Assembly: GCA_963708775.1 (NCBI GenBank)
Contig: CAVPTI010000002.1
Location: 248,001 to 312,000 of the forward strand
DNA: 64,000 nucleotides
Reading direction: 5' to 3'
DNA from: JAGVSR01 sp963708775
GTDB taxonomy: Bacteria; Pseudomonadota; Alphaproteobacteria; Rhizobiales; Hyphomicrobiaceae
The notes beneath the pieces were generated by a model. That model had not been told where the DNA came from. It saw only the letters and a program-made list of their open reading frames with translations, and did no database searches. Positions 24,538-34,692 of this stretch are shown here, in pieces (within the stretch, counting starts at the first letter, position 1; each line of letters opens with the position of its first letter). A program made the position numbers and the translations under genes.

Positions 24538-26102
24538 ATGACCGTCGCCCTGCCGCCCCTCGTCATCCCCGAGCGCTTCAACATGGCGCGCTACTGCCTC
24601 GCCCAGTCGGCGGCGCGGTTGCCGAAGAAGCCTGCCCTCGTGGTCATCGACGATCCCGATCCGCAAACGCCGCCGCTGGAAACGTGGACGTTCGCGCAGA
24701 TGGAAGATGCGGTGTTGCGGGTCGCCGCAGCGCTGGAAGATCGGGGGCTGAAGCCGGGCGACCGTATTCTCATACGGCTCGACAACACGAGCACGTATCC
24801 GATGCTCTATTTCGGGGCGATCGCAGCGGGCTTGATCGCGGTGGCGACATCGAGCCAGCTGACGGCGGCCGAAGCAGATTTCCTGATGCAAGACAGCGCG
24901 CCACGTGTCGTGGCGCTGGCCCCGCATCTGCCGCGCGGAGATATTCCGGCGGATGTCATCGTGCTGGAAGAGCGGCAAGTGCGCGAGATGATCCATTACG
25001 CGCGGCGCGGAACGTATGCCGATACGCGCGCGGAAGATCCGGCGTATCTCCTCTACACTTCGGGCACCACGGCGCGGCCGAAGGGTGTCGTGCACGCGCA
25101 TCGCGTGGCGCTGGGACGCTCGCGGACGTATCAGGGCTGGTATGGCATCCGGCCAGACGACGTGATGCTGCACGCGGGCGCGTTCAACTGGACCTATACG
25201 CTCGGTACGGGATTGATCGACCCGTGGGCAAACAGTGTCACGAGCACGATCTTCGTCGGCGAGAAGACTCCGGAGGTGTGGCCGGCCGTGATCCGCAAAG
25301 CGGGCGCGACGATCTTTGCCGCCGTGCCGGGGCTGTTCCGGCAAATCCTGAAGTATGCCCCGCCGGGGCCGCTGGATGTCTGTCCTCTGCGGCATGGGTT
25401 GATTGCCGGCGAGGCCCCTGCGCCCGACGCTCTTCGGCGACTGGCATGCGCGCGACGGGGACAGAACTCTACGAAGCGCTGGGGATGAGCGAGATCTCGA
25501 CGTACGTTTCGACGTGTCCGGGCATGGCGCGCAAGGACGGTTCGCCGGGTCGCGCGCAGCCAGGGCGGCGTGTCGCGGTGCTGCCGGTGGAGGGTGGGAC
25601 GGAGCCGTTGCCGGCGGGCGAGGAGGGCTTGCTGGCGGTGCATCGGTCAGATCCGGGCCTGATGCTCGGCTATTGGAATCGCAAAGACGAAGAAGCGGAA
25701 GTTTATCGCGGCGAGTGGTTCCTTGGCGGCGATCTCGCGATCATCGATGCGGACGGGTACATCTTTCACCAGGGCCGAGCCAACGATGTAATGAAGGCGC
25801 TCGGCTATCGAGTTTCGCCTTTGGAAGTCGAAACGGCGATCGCGCAGCATCCGGACGTGGCGGAGGTCGCGTGCGCGGAGATCAGCCCGCGCGAAGGTGT
25901 GACGGTGATCGGGGCGTTTCTCGTCGCCAAGCCCGGGCATACGGTGGATGCGGGCAGCGTGCTCGCGTTCGCGAAGGAGCGGCTGGCGCAATACAAGTGC
26001 CCGCGCGAGATCATGGTGGTGGATGCGCTACCGCGGACGCCGAACGGCAAGGTGAAGCGGAGCGAGTTGGCGCGGATGTTTGCAACACTGCCCAAGGCGT
26101 GA
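24538..26102 (+). CDS. AMP-forming acyl-CoA synthetase, two close frameshifts
   Basis: An ANL-superfamily acid-CoA ligase, about 520 residues when repaired, that activates a carboxylic acid with ATP and CoA. It has the P-loop YLLYTSGTTARPKGVVHAHR, the A5 region ELYEALGMSEIS, the hinge LGGDLAIIDADGYIFHQGR and the catalytic-Lys end PRTPNGKVKRSEL. Between about 25433 and 25470 the reading passes through three frames (ending DALRRL, then GDWHARDG, then TELYEALG), which needs two single-base insertions. The substrate is not evident; benzoate-like or medium-chain acids are possible. Confidence 0.88.
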
Positions 26103-26106
26103 AGCC

Positions 26107-26335
26107 AGAACTCCCCTCTCCCTTGCGGGGAGGGGTAAAGAGAGGCATCCCCTCTCCCCGCAAAGCGTCAGCGTTACGGGGAGAGGGTTAGGGTGAGGGG
26201 CAGCATCCGCACGACCGTCACGCACATGAGACTATCCAGCCCCTTATGATGCATAGGCGTGTCTATGATCGCACAGCAGCTGCCCCTCACCCCGACCTCT
26301 CCCCATTGCAAGGGCAATGGGGAAGGGGGAGTTAC
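26107..26335. repeat. Palindromic GGGGAGAGGG-type intergenic repeat cluster
   Basis: A cluster of purine and pyrimidine runs related to cccctctcccc / ggggagaggg with gggttagggtgagggg. A perfect 14-base inverted pair occurs at 26191-26204 (gggtgaggggcagc) and 26279-26292. Such repeats are scattered between genes in many Hyphomicrobiales genomes, as I recall. The right-hand copy lies inside the annotated 3' end of mfd. Confidence 0.75.
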
Positions 26336-29300
26336 GCGGCTTCTTGGCTTCACCGGCGATGCGGGCCAGAGATGAGACGAGTTGGCGGACGCCTTTGATG
26401 CGGTCGGCGGCGGTCTCGAAGTCGCCGCGGAAGACGAGCTTGTGGTCGGGCTGCATCTTGGCGCGGGCGCGTTCAGTTTGCAGGAATTGCGCAAGTCCCG
26501 CCGCGTTGGCGAAATCGTTCTTGCGGAACGTGACGACGGCGCCCTTCGGGCCCGCATCGACTTTGGCGATGTTGGCGGCGCGGCAGAGGCCTTTGATTTC
26601 CATGACGTCGAGCAGATACCGCACTTCGTCGGGTAGTTCGCCGAAGCGATCGACCAATTCGGCGGCGAAACCATCGATGTCGGCGCGGGTTTCGAGAGAC
26701 GACAGGCGGCGGTAGAGGCCGAGGCGGAGTTGCAGGTCGGCGACGTAGGCTTCGGGGATCAGCACCGGCATGCCGAGTGCGATTTCCGGGCTCCACTTGT
26801 CGGCAGCTTCGCCGAGGTCGCCGCCCTTCATGGCCGCGACCGCTTCTTCCAGCATGGATTGATAGAGCTCGAAGCCGACTTCGCGGATGTGGCCGGACTG
26901 TTCTTCGCCAAGCAGGTTGCCGGCGCCGCGGATGTCGAGGTCGTGCGAGGCGAGCGAGAAGCCGGCGCCGAGCGTGTCCAGCGACTGGAGCACCTTGAGG
27001 CGCTTGTCGGCGCCTTCGGTGAGGACGCGGTTTGGCGGCGTGGTGAAGTAGGCGTACGCGCGGCGCTTCGAACGGCCGACGCGGCCGCGCAGCTGGTAGA
27101 GAGCTGCCAGGCCGAACATGTCGGCGCGATGAACGATCAGCGTGTTGGCGTTGGGAACGTCGAGGCCGGATTCCACGATCGCGGTGGAAAGCAGGATGTC
27201 GTACTGGCCCTCGTAGAAGGCCGTCATGATGTCTTCGAGTTCGGTCGGCGTCAGCTGGCCGTGGGCGCGGGCAACTTTCAGTTCGGGCACCACTTCGCGC
27301 AGGAATTCGGCGACTTCGTCGAGGTCGGCGATGCGCGGGACGACATAGAAGCTCTGGCCGCCGCGGGCGCGTTCGCGCTTGAGCGCATCGGCGAGAATGA
27401 CCGGATCGAAGGGCGAGATGAAGGTGCGCACAGCGAGGCGATCGACCGGCGGGGTCGTGATGAGCGAGAGTTCGCGCACGCCGGTGAGCGCGAGTTGGAG
27501 TGTGCGCGGGATGGGCGTAGCGGAGAGTGTGAGCACGTGGACATCTTCGCGCAGTTTTTTCAGGCGCTCCTTATGGGTAACGCCGAAGTGTTGCTCCTCG
27601 TCCACAATGATCAGTCCGAGGCGGGCGAAATCGATCGCCTTGCCGAGCAGCGCGTGCGTGCCGACGACGATGTCGATCTTGCCGTCCTTCAGCCCGGCTT
27701 TCACGTCGGTCAGATCCTTGGCTGACACGAGGCGCGAGGCTTGCGCCACGTTCACCGGCAGTCCCTTGAAGCGCTCGGTAAATGTCTTGAAGTGCTGGCG
27801 GGCCAGCAGCGTGGTCGGCACGACGACCGCGACCTGCATCCCGTTCAAGGCGGCGACAAACGCAGCGCGGAGGGCAACTTCCGTTTTGCCGAAACCGACG
27901 TCGCCGCAGACGAGGCGATCCATCGGGCGGCCGGAGGCGAGGTCGGTGAGCACCGCTTCGATGCTCTGCGCCTGATCTTCGGTTTCTTCGTAGGGGAATC
28001 GGGCGACGAATTCGTCCCAGGCGCCGGTCGGCGGCGAGACGGCAGGGGCTTCCTTCAGCTGGCGCAGGGCTGCGATCTTGATGAGTTCGCCGGCGATCTC
28101 GCGCAGGCGATTCTTGAGCCGGGCCTTGCGTGACTGCCACGCGCCGCCGCCGAGCTTGTCGAGTTGTCCGTCGCCTTCGTCGGAGCCGTAGCGCGAGAGA
28201 AGTTCGATGTTCTCGACCGGCAAGTAGAGCTTGTCGCCGCCGGCATAGATCAGTTCCAGGCAGTCGTGGGGCGCGCCGAGCGCGGTGATGGTCTTGAGAC
28301 CGGCAAAGCGGCCGATGCCGTGATCGGCGTGGACAACCAGATCGCCGACGGAGAGGCTCGTTGCTTCGGTGAGGACGCTGGCTGCGCGCTTCGCCTTGCG
28401 GCGCGGGCGAACGAGGCGGTCACCCAGAATATCCTGTTCGCCGATGACGGCGAGCGTCGGGGTCTCAAAGCCTTCTTCGATGCCAAGCACGCCGAGCGCG
28501 GTGATGTCGCCGGGCAGGGCTAGCGCTTCGTCGTAGCTATCGACCTTGCGCACGTCTTTGAGGCCGTGCTCGGTAAGCAGGCTCGAGAGACGTTCTCGCG
28601 CGCCGGCCGTCCATGTGACGACGAGAACACGGCGCTTGCCGATCTGCAGGGCGCGGACGTGATCGACGACGGCATCGAAGACATTGATGTCCGGGTTCTG
28701 GCGTTCGAGTGCGAAGCTTTTACCCTTCTTGGCGTGCATCGAGCGCACGTGGGGGCCTTCGGTCTGCTCGAACGCGGTGAGGCGCACAATCTCGTGGCCG
28801 CCGAGCGCTTGCCCCCACGATTTGGCGTCGAGGAACATCTGGTCCGGCGGTACGGGCTTATAGGGTTCGGCACCGAAGTTCTTGGTTTCAAGGCCCTCGA
28901 CGCGGGCGTCGTAATGCTCGCCAATCTGCTCGAAGCGGGCTTTGACCACGTCCTCGGCGTGGTGGTCGAACGACACCTTCGCACCGTGGACATAGTCGAA
29001 CAGTGTCTCGAGCTTCTCGTGATAAAACGGCAGCCAGTGCTCCTGGCCCTGGAAGCGCCGGCCCGCACTTACGGCTTCGTACAGCGGATCGTCGCCCGTC
29101 GCGCCGCCGAACAATTCCACGTAGCGGCGGCGGAAGAGTGCGATCGGATGCTCACCGAAGGCCACTTCCGATACCGGCATCAGAACGACTTTCGGCACCG
29201 GCTTCAACGAGCGCTGGGTCTCAATGTCGAACGACTTGATGCTCTCGATCGTGTCGCCAAAAAAATCGAGGCGGATCGGTGTCTGGCGGCCGGGCGAAAA

Positions 29301-29810
29301 CAAATCGAGAATGCCGCCGCGAACGGCGAATTCGCCCGGCTCCATGACGGTGGACGAGCGCGTATAGCCCGCCAGCGACAGACGGCGGGTCAATTCGCCC
29401 ATGTCGATGCGCTGGCCGGGCGCCAGGATTTTCATGGCGTTCTTGATGAACTGCCGCGGCGGCACTTTTTGCAGAACCGCGTTCACTGTCGTCAGAACGA
29501 TCGTCGGATCCTTGCGGCCGCCGTGGGCCAATTTCGCGAGTGCCGTGACGCGCTTGGCGATGATGTCGGCGTTCGGGCCAACGCGGTCGTAGGGCACCGT
29601 ATCCCAGGCAGGAAACGAAATGATCTTCACCTTCGGGGCGAAGAACTTGAGCGCGTTTTCAATCTCTTCGGTGCGCCGGTCGTCGCGCGCGATGTGCAGG
29701 TGGAGGCCCGGACCGGCCCCGCTGCCTGCTTCGTGAACGAGATTAGCCAGCACGAGGGCGTCGAGGCCTTCGGGGACGCCGCATAAAATGGTGTCGTGCT
29801 TAGCGGTCAT
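26244..29810 (-). CDS. mfd: Transcription-repair coupling factor Mfd
   Basis: An ATP-driven DNA translocase that removes stalled RNA polymerase and recruits UvrA, 1188 residues. Its order is the UvrB-like module (from residue 1, with EPGEFAVRGGILDLFSPG), the polymerase-interaction domain (VHADHGIGRFAGL), the RecG-like helicase core (GDVGFGKTEVALRAAF, IVDEEQHFGVTHKERLK, TATPIPRTLQLAL, QLRGRVGRSKRRAYAYF) and the TRCF C-terminal domain. The final 30 residues after GEAKKPRN are read from the repeat cluster and are not family sequence. It lies 21 bases downstream of sdhE. Confidence 0.98.
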   Translation of the reverse strand: MTAKHDTILCGVPEGLDALVLANLVHEAGSGAGPGLHLHIARDDRRTEEIENALKFFAPKVKIISFPAWDTVPYDRVGPNADIIAKRVTALAKLAHGGRKDPTIVLTTVNAVLQKVPPRQFIKNAMKILAPGQRIDMGELTRRLSLAGYTRSSTVMEPGEFAVRGGILDLFSPGRQTPIRLDFFGDTIESIKSFDIETQRSLKPVPKVVLMPVSEVAFGEHPIALFRRRYVELFGGATGDDPLYEAVSAGRRFQGQEHWLPFYHEKLETLFDYVHGAKVSFDHHAEDVVKARFEQIGEHYDARVEGLETKNFGAEPYKPVPPDQMFLDAKSWGQALGGHEIVRLTAFEQTEGPHVRSMHAKKGKSFALERQNPDINVFDAVVDHVRALQIGKRRVLVVTWTAGARERLSSLLTEHGLKDVRKVDSYDEALALPGDITALGVLGIEEGFETPTLAVIGEQDILGDRLVRPRRKAKRAASVLTEATSLSVGDLVVHADHGIGRFAGLKTITALGAPHDCLELIYAGGDKLYLPVENIELLSRYGSDEGDGQLDKLGGGAWQSRKARLKNRLREIAGELIKIAALRQLKEAPAVSPPTGAWDEFVARFPYEETEDQAQSIEAVLTDLASGRPMDRLVCGDVGFGKTEVALRAAFVAALNGMQVAVVVPTTLLARQHFKTFTERFKGLPVNVAQASRLVSAKDLTDVKAGLKDGKIDIVVGTHALLGKAIDFARLGLIIVDEEQHFGVTHKERLKKLREDVHVLTLSATPIPRTLQLALTGVRELSLITTPPVDRLAVRTFISPFDPVILADALKRERARGGQSFYVVPRIADLDEVAEFLREVVPELKVARAHGQLTPTELEDIMTAFYEGQYDILLSTAIVESGLDVPNANTLIVHRADMFGLAALYQLRGRVGRSKRRAYAYFTTPPNRVLTEGADKRLKVLQSLDTLGAGFSLASHDLDIRGAGNLLGEEQSGHIREVGFELYQSMLEEAVAAMKGGDLGEAADKWSPEIALGMPVLIPEAYVADLQLRLGLYRRLSSLETRADIDGFAAELVDRFGELPDEVRYLLDVMEIKGLCRAANIAKVDAGPKGAVVTFRKNDFANAAGLAQFLQTERARAKMQPDHKLVFRGDFETAADRIKGVRQLVSSLARIAGEAKKPRNSPFPIALAMGRGRGEGQLLCDHRHAYAS

Positions 29811-29831
29811 GGATCGGGCTCAAAAGTCTCG

Positions 29832-30176
29832 TCAAGCGGACGGCATGCCGTGGAAGGCACGGACCGCGTTGACGATATCGGCGAACGGTGCATCGTGGGC
29901 AGCCTCAGGCGAGAGCAACAGCGCCTGAAGCTCCGTCTCCTGCTGGGTCAAAAATTCTTCGAAGCGCGTCAGTTCGGCTGCGTCCATGCTGCCGAGCCGC
30001 GCGTTGGCATAAGTCCCGATCAGAATATCGAGTTCCTTCGTGCCGCGGTGGGTGGCGCGCCACAGCGCCCGGCGGCGGCGGACATCGAGATCATCGGCCG
30101 AGATGGGGTACTCCATGACGGGCGGGGCGTCCTTGTGGGTTTTCCGGGGAGAACGCTTGACGCGTTCGGCTTCCAT
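29832..30176 (-). CDS. sdhE: SdhE-family FAD assembly factor
   Basis: A small SdhE/YgfY-family protein, 114 residues, that helps attach FAD to the flavoprotein subunit of succinate dehydrogenase. The family marks are DVRRRRALWRATHRGTKELDILIG (variant of the RRG-x-E-x-D motif) and LTRFEEFLTQQETEL. The start at 30176 gives a 20-residue basic leader; ATG at 30116 would give the core only. It stands between recG (divergent) and mfd (same strand), a common order in alphaproteobacteria. Confidence 0.9.
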   Translation of the reverse strand: MEAERVKRSPRKTHKDAPPVMEYPISADDLDVRRRRALWRATHRGTKELDILIGTYANARLGSMDAAELTRFEEFLTQQETELQALLLSPEAAHDAPFADIVNAVRAFHGMPSA

Positions 30177-30382
30177 GGGTTTGCTCCGCCGGTGGCTGTA
30201 CGGCGGCAAAGGCGGCGAGGCGGTTCTATAGCGCCCGGGCGAGGTTAGGGCTAGACCAGCCGGAGCCCGCCAGTAGCCGGCGAATGATTTGCCGCGCCTC
30301 CACGCGGACCTTTCCACGCGCCAATCCGGGGTTCGACCCTCTGCCCGCCCCCACGCAACGATCCAAAGGCATCCGGAGCCCC

Positions 30383-32497
30383 ATGCGGCCCAACGACCTC
30401 ACACCTTTGTTCGCGCCTGTGGAGACGCTGAAGGGCATTGGCCCGCGTTTGGCCGTGCTCATGAAAAAGGCGTTGAAGCTTCCGCCAGGCGTTCGCGAGC
30501 CGCGCGTGCTGGACCTTCTCTGGCACATGCCAACGGGCGTGGTGGACCGGCGGGCGGAGCCCTCCGTGGCAGACGCTGTGCCCGGGACGATCGTGACGCT
30601 CAAGGTGCGTGTTCTGAAGCATAAGGCGCCTCCGCGCGGCAACACCAAGGCGCCATACAAGGTGGCAACCGAGGATGAGACTGGCCGCCTGGACCTGATT
30701 TTCTTTCGCGCGGAGCCAAGCTTTGTCGAGCGGCAGTTGCCGGTCGGAGAGATCCGCTACATCTCCGGACGGGCCGAAAAATATGGCGACACTCTGCAGA
30801 TGGCGCATCCCGACTACATTGTCGCTGAAGACCGCCGCGCCGAATTGCCTTTGTTGGAACCGGTCTATCCGCTTACCGCTGGGCTGACGGCAAAGGTGGT
30901 GTTGAAGGCTGCGCGGCAGGCTGTGGAACGCGTTGGCGACTTGCCGGAGTGGCAGGACCCGGCGTGGCTAAAGGCTCGCGGGTGGTGCGGATTTCGAGCT
31001 GCAGTGCGTGGTGTCCATATGCCGGAGGATGCGGGCGATGTTTCACCATCGTCGCCGGCTTGGCAGCGGCTCGCGTTCGATGAACTGCTCGCTAATCAGC
31101 TCGCGCTCGGCATCGTGCGGCAAAGCTTCAAGGCGCAACGGGGGCGACCGGTACGCGGCGAGGGGCACATCCGCGCGCGGATTGTCAAAGCCCTGCCCTT
31201 CGAGCTGACGCGCTCCCAGAAAACAGCGCTTGCCGATATTGCTGCCGACATGAGCGCGCCCAACCGGATGCTGCGCCTCCTGCAAGGCGATGTCGGGTCG
31301 GGCAAGACCGTGGTCGCGCTGATGGCGATGGCGATTGCGGTGGAGGCTGGTGCACAGGCCGCGCTGATGGCGCCAACGGAGGTTCTGGCGCGGCAGCATC
31401 TGGAGACGATCGCACCGCTGGCGGAAGCGGCCGGGTTGCGCATCGGCCTGTTGACCGGCCGGGAAAAAGGCAAGCCTCGCGACCATCTTTTGCAGGCGCT
31501 TCGCGACGGTGAAATCGATCTCCTCATCGGCACGCACGCGCTGTTCCAGGACGACGTCGTATTTCATGATCTGGCCTTTGCGGTGATCGACGAGCAGCAT
31601 CGCTTCGGCGTGCACCAAAGGCTGGCGTTGCAGATGAAGGGCGGCGAGGGCGGCGCCAACATGCTCGTGATGACCGCGACGCCAATTCCGCGCACGCTGC
31701 TGATGACGCACTATGGTGATCTGGACGTTTCGAAGCTCACGGAGAAACCAGCTGGACGCAAGCCCATCATCACCAAGGCTGTGCCGACGGATACGATGGA
31801 GAAACTCATCGACCGCATCCGGGTGCAACTGGCGGAGGGCGCGCAGGTCTATTGGGTCTGCCCGCTGATCGAAAGTTCGGAGGTGAGCGAACTGGCGGCG
31901 GCGGAAGAACGGCACGCGCACTTGAAGCAGATTTTCGGCGAGACGGTCGGGCTGCTGCATGGCGCTATGACGTCGGCTGCGAAGGACGCGACGATGGCTG
32001 CATTCGCAAAGAACGAGCTGAAGATCCTGGTTGCGACCACGGTCATCGAAGTGGGCGTCAACGTGCCCAATGCCAACATCATGGTCATCGAGCACGCGGA
32101 GCGGTTCGGACTGGCGCAGCTGCACCAGTTGCGCGGTCGCGTGGGGCGGGGATCGCGCGAGAGTTTCTGCATGCTGCTTTACGCGCAGCCCTTAGGCGAG
32201 ACGGCAAAAGAGCGTCTTGCGATGATGGAGGCCACGGAGGACGGTTTCCTGATCGCGGAAAAGGATCTGGAGTTGCGCGGGGGCGGGGAGGTTCTGGGCG
32301 CGCGGCAAAGTGGTCTGCCGGAGTTCCGTGTCGCGGACGTGCCGGGGTTTCCAATGCTGCTTGCGGCCGCGCGAGACGACGCAAAGCTGATCCTGGAGCG
32401 GGATCCGTCGCTCACCAGTCCGCGCGGACGGGCGCTGCGCACGCTGCTCTATCTATTCGAGTGCGACGAAGCCGTGCGACTGTTCCGGGCGGCCTAG
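30383..32497 (+). CDS. recG: ATP-dependent DNA helicase RecG
   Basis: A 704-residue helicase that reverses stalled forks and moves branched DNA. The wedge (OB-fold) domain occupies about the first 200 residues (VETLKGIGPRLAVLM at the start); the motor has GDVGSGKTVVALMAM, APTEVLARQHLET, VIDEQHRFGVHQR, MTATPIPRTLLMT and QLRGRVGRGSRESFCMLLY. The start at 30383 matches the usual beginning (MRPNDLTPLFAPV); longer frames add unrelated residues. Its stop codon overlaps the convergent DUF502 gene stop (CTAG). Confidence 0.97.
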   Translation: MRPNDLTPLFAPVETLKGIGPRLAVLMKKALKLPPGVREPRVLDLLWHMPTGVVDRRAEPSVADAVPGTIVTLKVRVLKHKAPPRGNTKAPYKVATEDETGRLDLIFFRAEPSFVERQLPVGEIRYISGRAEKYGDTLQMAHPDYIVAEDRRAELPLLEPVYPLTAGLTAKVVLKAARQAVERVGDLPEWQDPAWLKARGWCGFRAAVRGVHMPEDAGDVSPSSPAWQRLAFDELLANQLALGIVRQSFKAQRGRPVRGEGHIRARIVKALPFELTRSQKTALADIAADMSAPNRMLRLLQGDVGSGKTVVALMAMAIAVEAGAQAALMAPTEVLARQHLETIAPLAEAAGLRIGLLTGREKGKPRDHLLQALRDGEIDLLIGTHALFQDDVVFHDLAFAVIDEQHRFGVHQRLALQMKGGEGGANMLVMTATPIPRTLLMTHYGDLDVSKLTEKPAGRKPIITKAVPTDTMEKLIDRIRVQLAEGAQVYWVCPLIESSEVSELAAAEERHAHLKQIFGETVGLLHGAMTSAAKDATMAAFAKNELKILVATTVIEVGVNVPNANIMVIEHAERFGLAQLHQLRGRVGRGSRESFCMLLYAQPLGETAKERLAMMEATEDGFLIAEKDLELRGGGEVLGARQSGLPEFRVADVPGFPMLLAAARDDAKLILERDPSLTSPRGRALRTLLYLFECDEAVRLFRAA

Positions 32498-33276
32498 GTC
32501 TTCGTCCGCGCGGTGTCGGCGAGTTTGCGCAAGCGTGCCTGCTGGTCGGGCATCACCATGCCGGCGGAGATCACGACCTTGGCTGCGTCTTCGACGCTCA
32601 TCTTAAGGAGCGTGACATCCCTGCGCGGCACGAAGCAGATGAAGCCTGTCGGTGGGACGATGCCGGTCGGCATGAAAACAGTGACGAGATCGGTTTCGCC
32701 ACCCGGCTCGGCGGCTGCAATCTCGCCGCCTGCTTCGCCGGTGACAAAGACGATTGACCAGAGCCCCTTTGAGGGAAACTCGATCAAGCCCACTTTCTGG
32801 AACGCACGCTTCTTATCGGTCGCCGTGACCGCGCTTTCGAAGATCTGCTTCAGAGCGCGATAGACGTTGCGCACGATCGGCATCCGGTCGAGCACCATTT
32901 CGCCGCCCGAGATGAGGGAGCGGCCGAGCAGGTTGGCCCCAAGGAAGCCGATCAGCGTCAATCCCATGATGCCGAAGAGAACGCCGATGCCCGGGACAGC
33001 GAACGGGAGATAGGTTTCGGGCAGGTAGATGGACGGGATCAGCGGCTTCACATAGTCGTCGGCGAAATCGATGAACCACTTGATCAGATAGACGGTCACC
33101 GCGACGGGACCGACGATGATGATCCCGGTGAGGAAGTAGTTGCGCAGGCGCGCGCCAAGGCGAAGCGGCACGACTGGGTCGTCGTGCGCTAGACGCTTGA
33201 GGCCTTCCGCAAGGACGGCTTCGCCGTCTTCCGCCGTCGGTACTGGTTGCTCGACGATGTTGGGGTCCCGGCTCAT
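32494..33276 (-). CDS. DUF502 family inner-membrane protein
   Basis: A 260-residue protein of the DUF502 family. It has two N-terminal membrane helices (about 48-67, YFLTGIIIVGPVAVTVYLI, and 92-117, IGVLFGIMGLTLIGFLGANLLG), then a soluble domain with IVRNVYRALKQIFES and the conserved VFMPTGIVPPTGFICFVPRRDV. The family is widespread in proteobacteria and the molecular role is unknown. It shares its stop with recG. Confidence 0.93.
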   Translation of the reverse strand: MSRDPNIVEQPVPTAEDGEAVLAEGLKRLAHDDPVVPLRLGARLRNYFLTGIIIVGPVAVTVYLIKWFIDFADDYVKPLIPSIYLPETYLPFAVPGIGVLFGIMGLTLIGFLGANLLGRSLISGGEMVLDRMPIVRNVYRALKQIFESAVTATDKKRAFQKVGLIEFPSKGLWSIVFVTGEAGGEIAAAEPGGETDLVTVFMPTGIVPPTGFICFVPRRDVTLLKMSVEDAAKVVISAGMVMPDQQARLRKLADTARTKT

Positions 33277-33327
33277 CCGACCATCGTGCGGTGGACGCCG
33301 TGCCGCGTCAACGGGCTGCCTGCGGGA

Positions 33328-34515
33328 TCACTTCGTTACGACAAGGCAATCGTAGCCTTTGGGCTTCAGCGCTGTGCAGAACTGGCCAGGCTCAGCCGCG
33401 CTTGCATAGGGTCCGACCTGGACACGATAGAACGTGCCGTTGCCGAACGTGACCTCGTCGATCGCGGGAGCGGCTGTGCCGATGGCCTGCGCGTGTTCGG
33501 CGCGCAATCTGGCCGTGATCTGCTCTGCTTCATCGCGCGAACTCACGATGCCGACTTGCAGGCGATACTTGCCAGCGGCCGTGGTGCGGGCGGTATCCAC
33601 CGCCGCCGTTTTCTTCTTCGCGACGGATTTGACGTCCGCCTTCGCTGGCGCGGCAACAACGCTCGTGGCGGAGTCCCAGCCGGCCGCTGGTGGTGGCTGC
33701 GGCGCAGGCGGCGCGGTGGCGGTCGCAACGTTGGTCGACGGATCGGCGGTGGCCGTATTCCCCCCACCGAACATGCCACCGAAGAAACCGCTGACGGCGC
33801 TGCCGGCGTTGCCGATGGCGGAGCCGACGTTTCCAACCGGCGTCGACGGTGCAGCGGCATCGCCTTGAGGGAGCGCGGAGAGCGAGGGTGCGTCGGGTGA
33901 TGACAGCGTCGCGTAGCCCCCCGAGGGTGTCGAGAGATTGGGGACGGACGCCTCAGCTGCGCTCTTCTCGCTGGATGCGCTCCAGGAGGAGGTTGCACTG
34001 TCGGCAGGCGCGGCGGCAGGCGTTGCCGGTGGCGTGGCTGGCGACGGCTGGGCCGCCTTAGCGACGGTAGCCGGAGCGTCCAGCGGTGGCGTCCCGATGG
34101 GCGTCGCCGTACCCAGGCCTGCTTCCTGATACGCAGCCTGGCGCTGCTCCATGGCGGCGGCGCGATCGGCATCGGTGAGGCCATTCTTGAGCCAGACCGC
34201 GGAGGTCAGATCTGAGATCGCTTGTGCGCTCTTGCCCGTCTTGCGGTAGGCCGCGCCGCGATAATAGAGCGCCTTCGCCATCTGCTGGCTCGACAGTCCG
34301 CCCGTCGAGAGCGCCGTTGAGAGCGACTGGATGGCGGGGCCGAACTTGCCGGCTTCGAAGGCTTTGGCGCCCGCCTCGTAAGATTTCACTCCGCTTGCCG
34401 CGGGCTTCTTTTCGGCGGCCGGGGCTGTGGGTACATTTTGCGCATAGCTATGCAACGGCGCGGCAGCGACCGCGACCGCGCAACTGGCAGCAAGCACTAA
34501 TCGCTTGGCGTGCAT
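33328..34515 (-). CDS. Periplasmic TPR-SPOR domain protein
   Basis: A 395-residue exported protein. A signal peptide (MHAKRLVLAASCAVAVAAAPLHSYAQ) is followed by two to three TPR-like helices (YEAGAKAFEAGKFGPAIQSL, MAKALYYRGAAYRKTGKSAQAI), a long Ala/Pro/Ser linker with a Gly-rich patch (FFGGMFGGG), and a C-terminal SPOR domain (KYRLQVGIVSSRDEAEQI, FYRVQVGPYA). SPOR domains bind denuded peptidoglycan glycans, often at division sites. The start is set by the signal peptide; an ATG 14 codons earlier is possible. Confidence 0.9.
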   Translation of the reverse strand: MHAKRLVLAASCAVAVAAAPLHSYAQNVPTAPAAEKKPAASGVKSYEAGAKAFEAGKFGPAIQSLSTALSTGGLSSQQMAKALYYRGAAYRKTGKSAQAISDLTSAVWLKNGLTDADRAAAMEQRQAAYQEAGLGTATPIGTPPLDAPATVAKAAQPSPATPPATPAAAPADSATSSWSASSEKSAAEASVPNLSTPSGGYATLSSPDAPSLSALPQGDAAAPSTPVGNVGSAIGNAGSAVSGFFGGMFGGGNTATADPSTNVATATAPPAPQPPPAAGWDSATSVVAAPAKADVKSVAKKKTAAVDTARTTAAGKYRLQVGIVSSRDEAEQITARLRAEHAQAIGTAAPAIDEVTFGNGTFYRVQVGPYASAAEPGQFCTALKPKGYDCLVVTK

Positions 34516-34692
34516 ACGTCCTGCTATCCCCCGATTACGGCTTGGCACGCTGAACATGACTGACGTAACGGCCCACCGTGTATGTCAAGCGCCATGTAGT
34601 GGCAATTCTGGGGCACGATCCGCACAGGTGCCCTACCGAGCTATCGACAGGCAATAGCTTGGTTGTCGTTAACGCTGCGTTCAAACGTGCGG

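Noticed and set aside
28566..29786. A 406-codon open frame opposite mfd
   Set aside because: The intact mfd reading frame with all family motifs explains this DNA; the opposite frame has unnatural His/Arg/Val-rich content.
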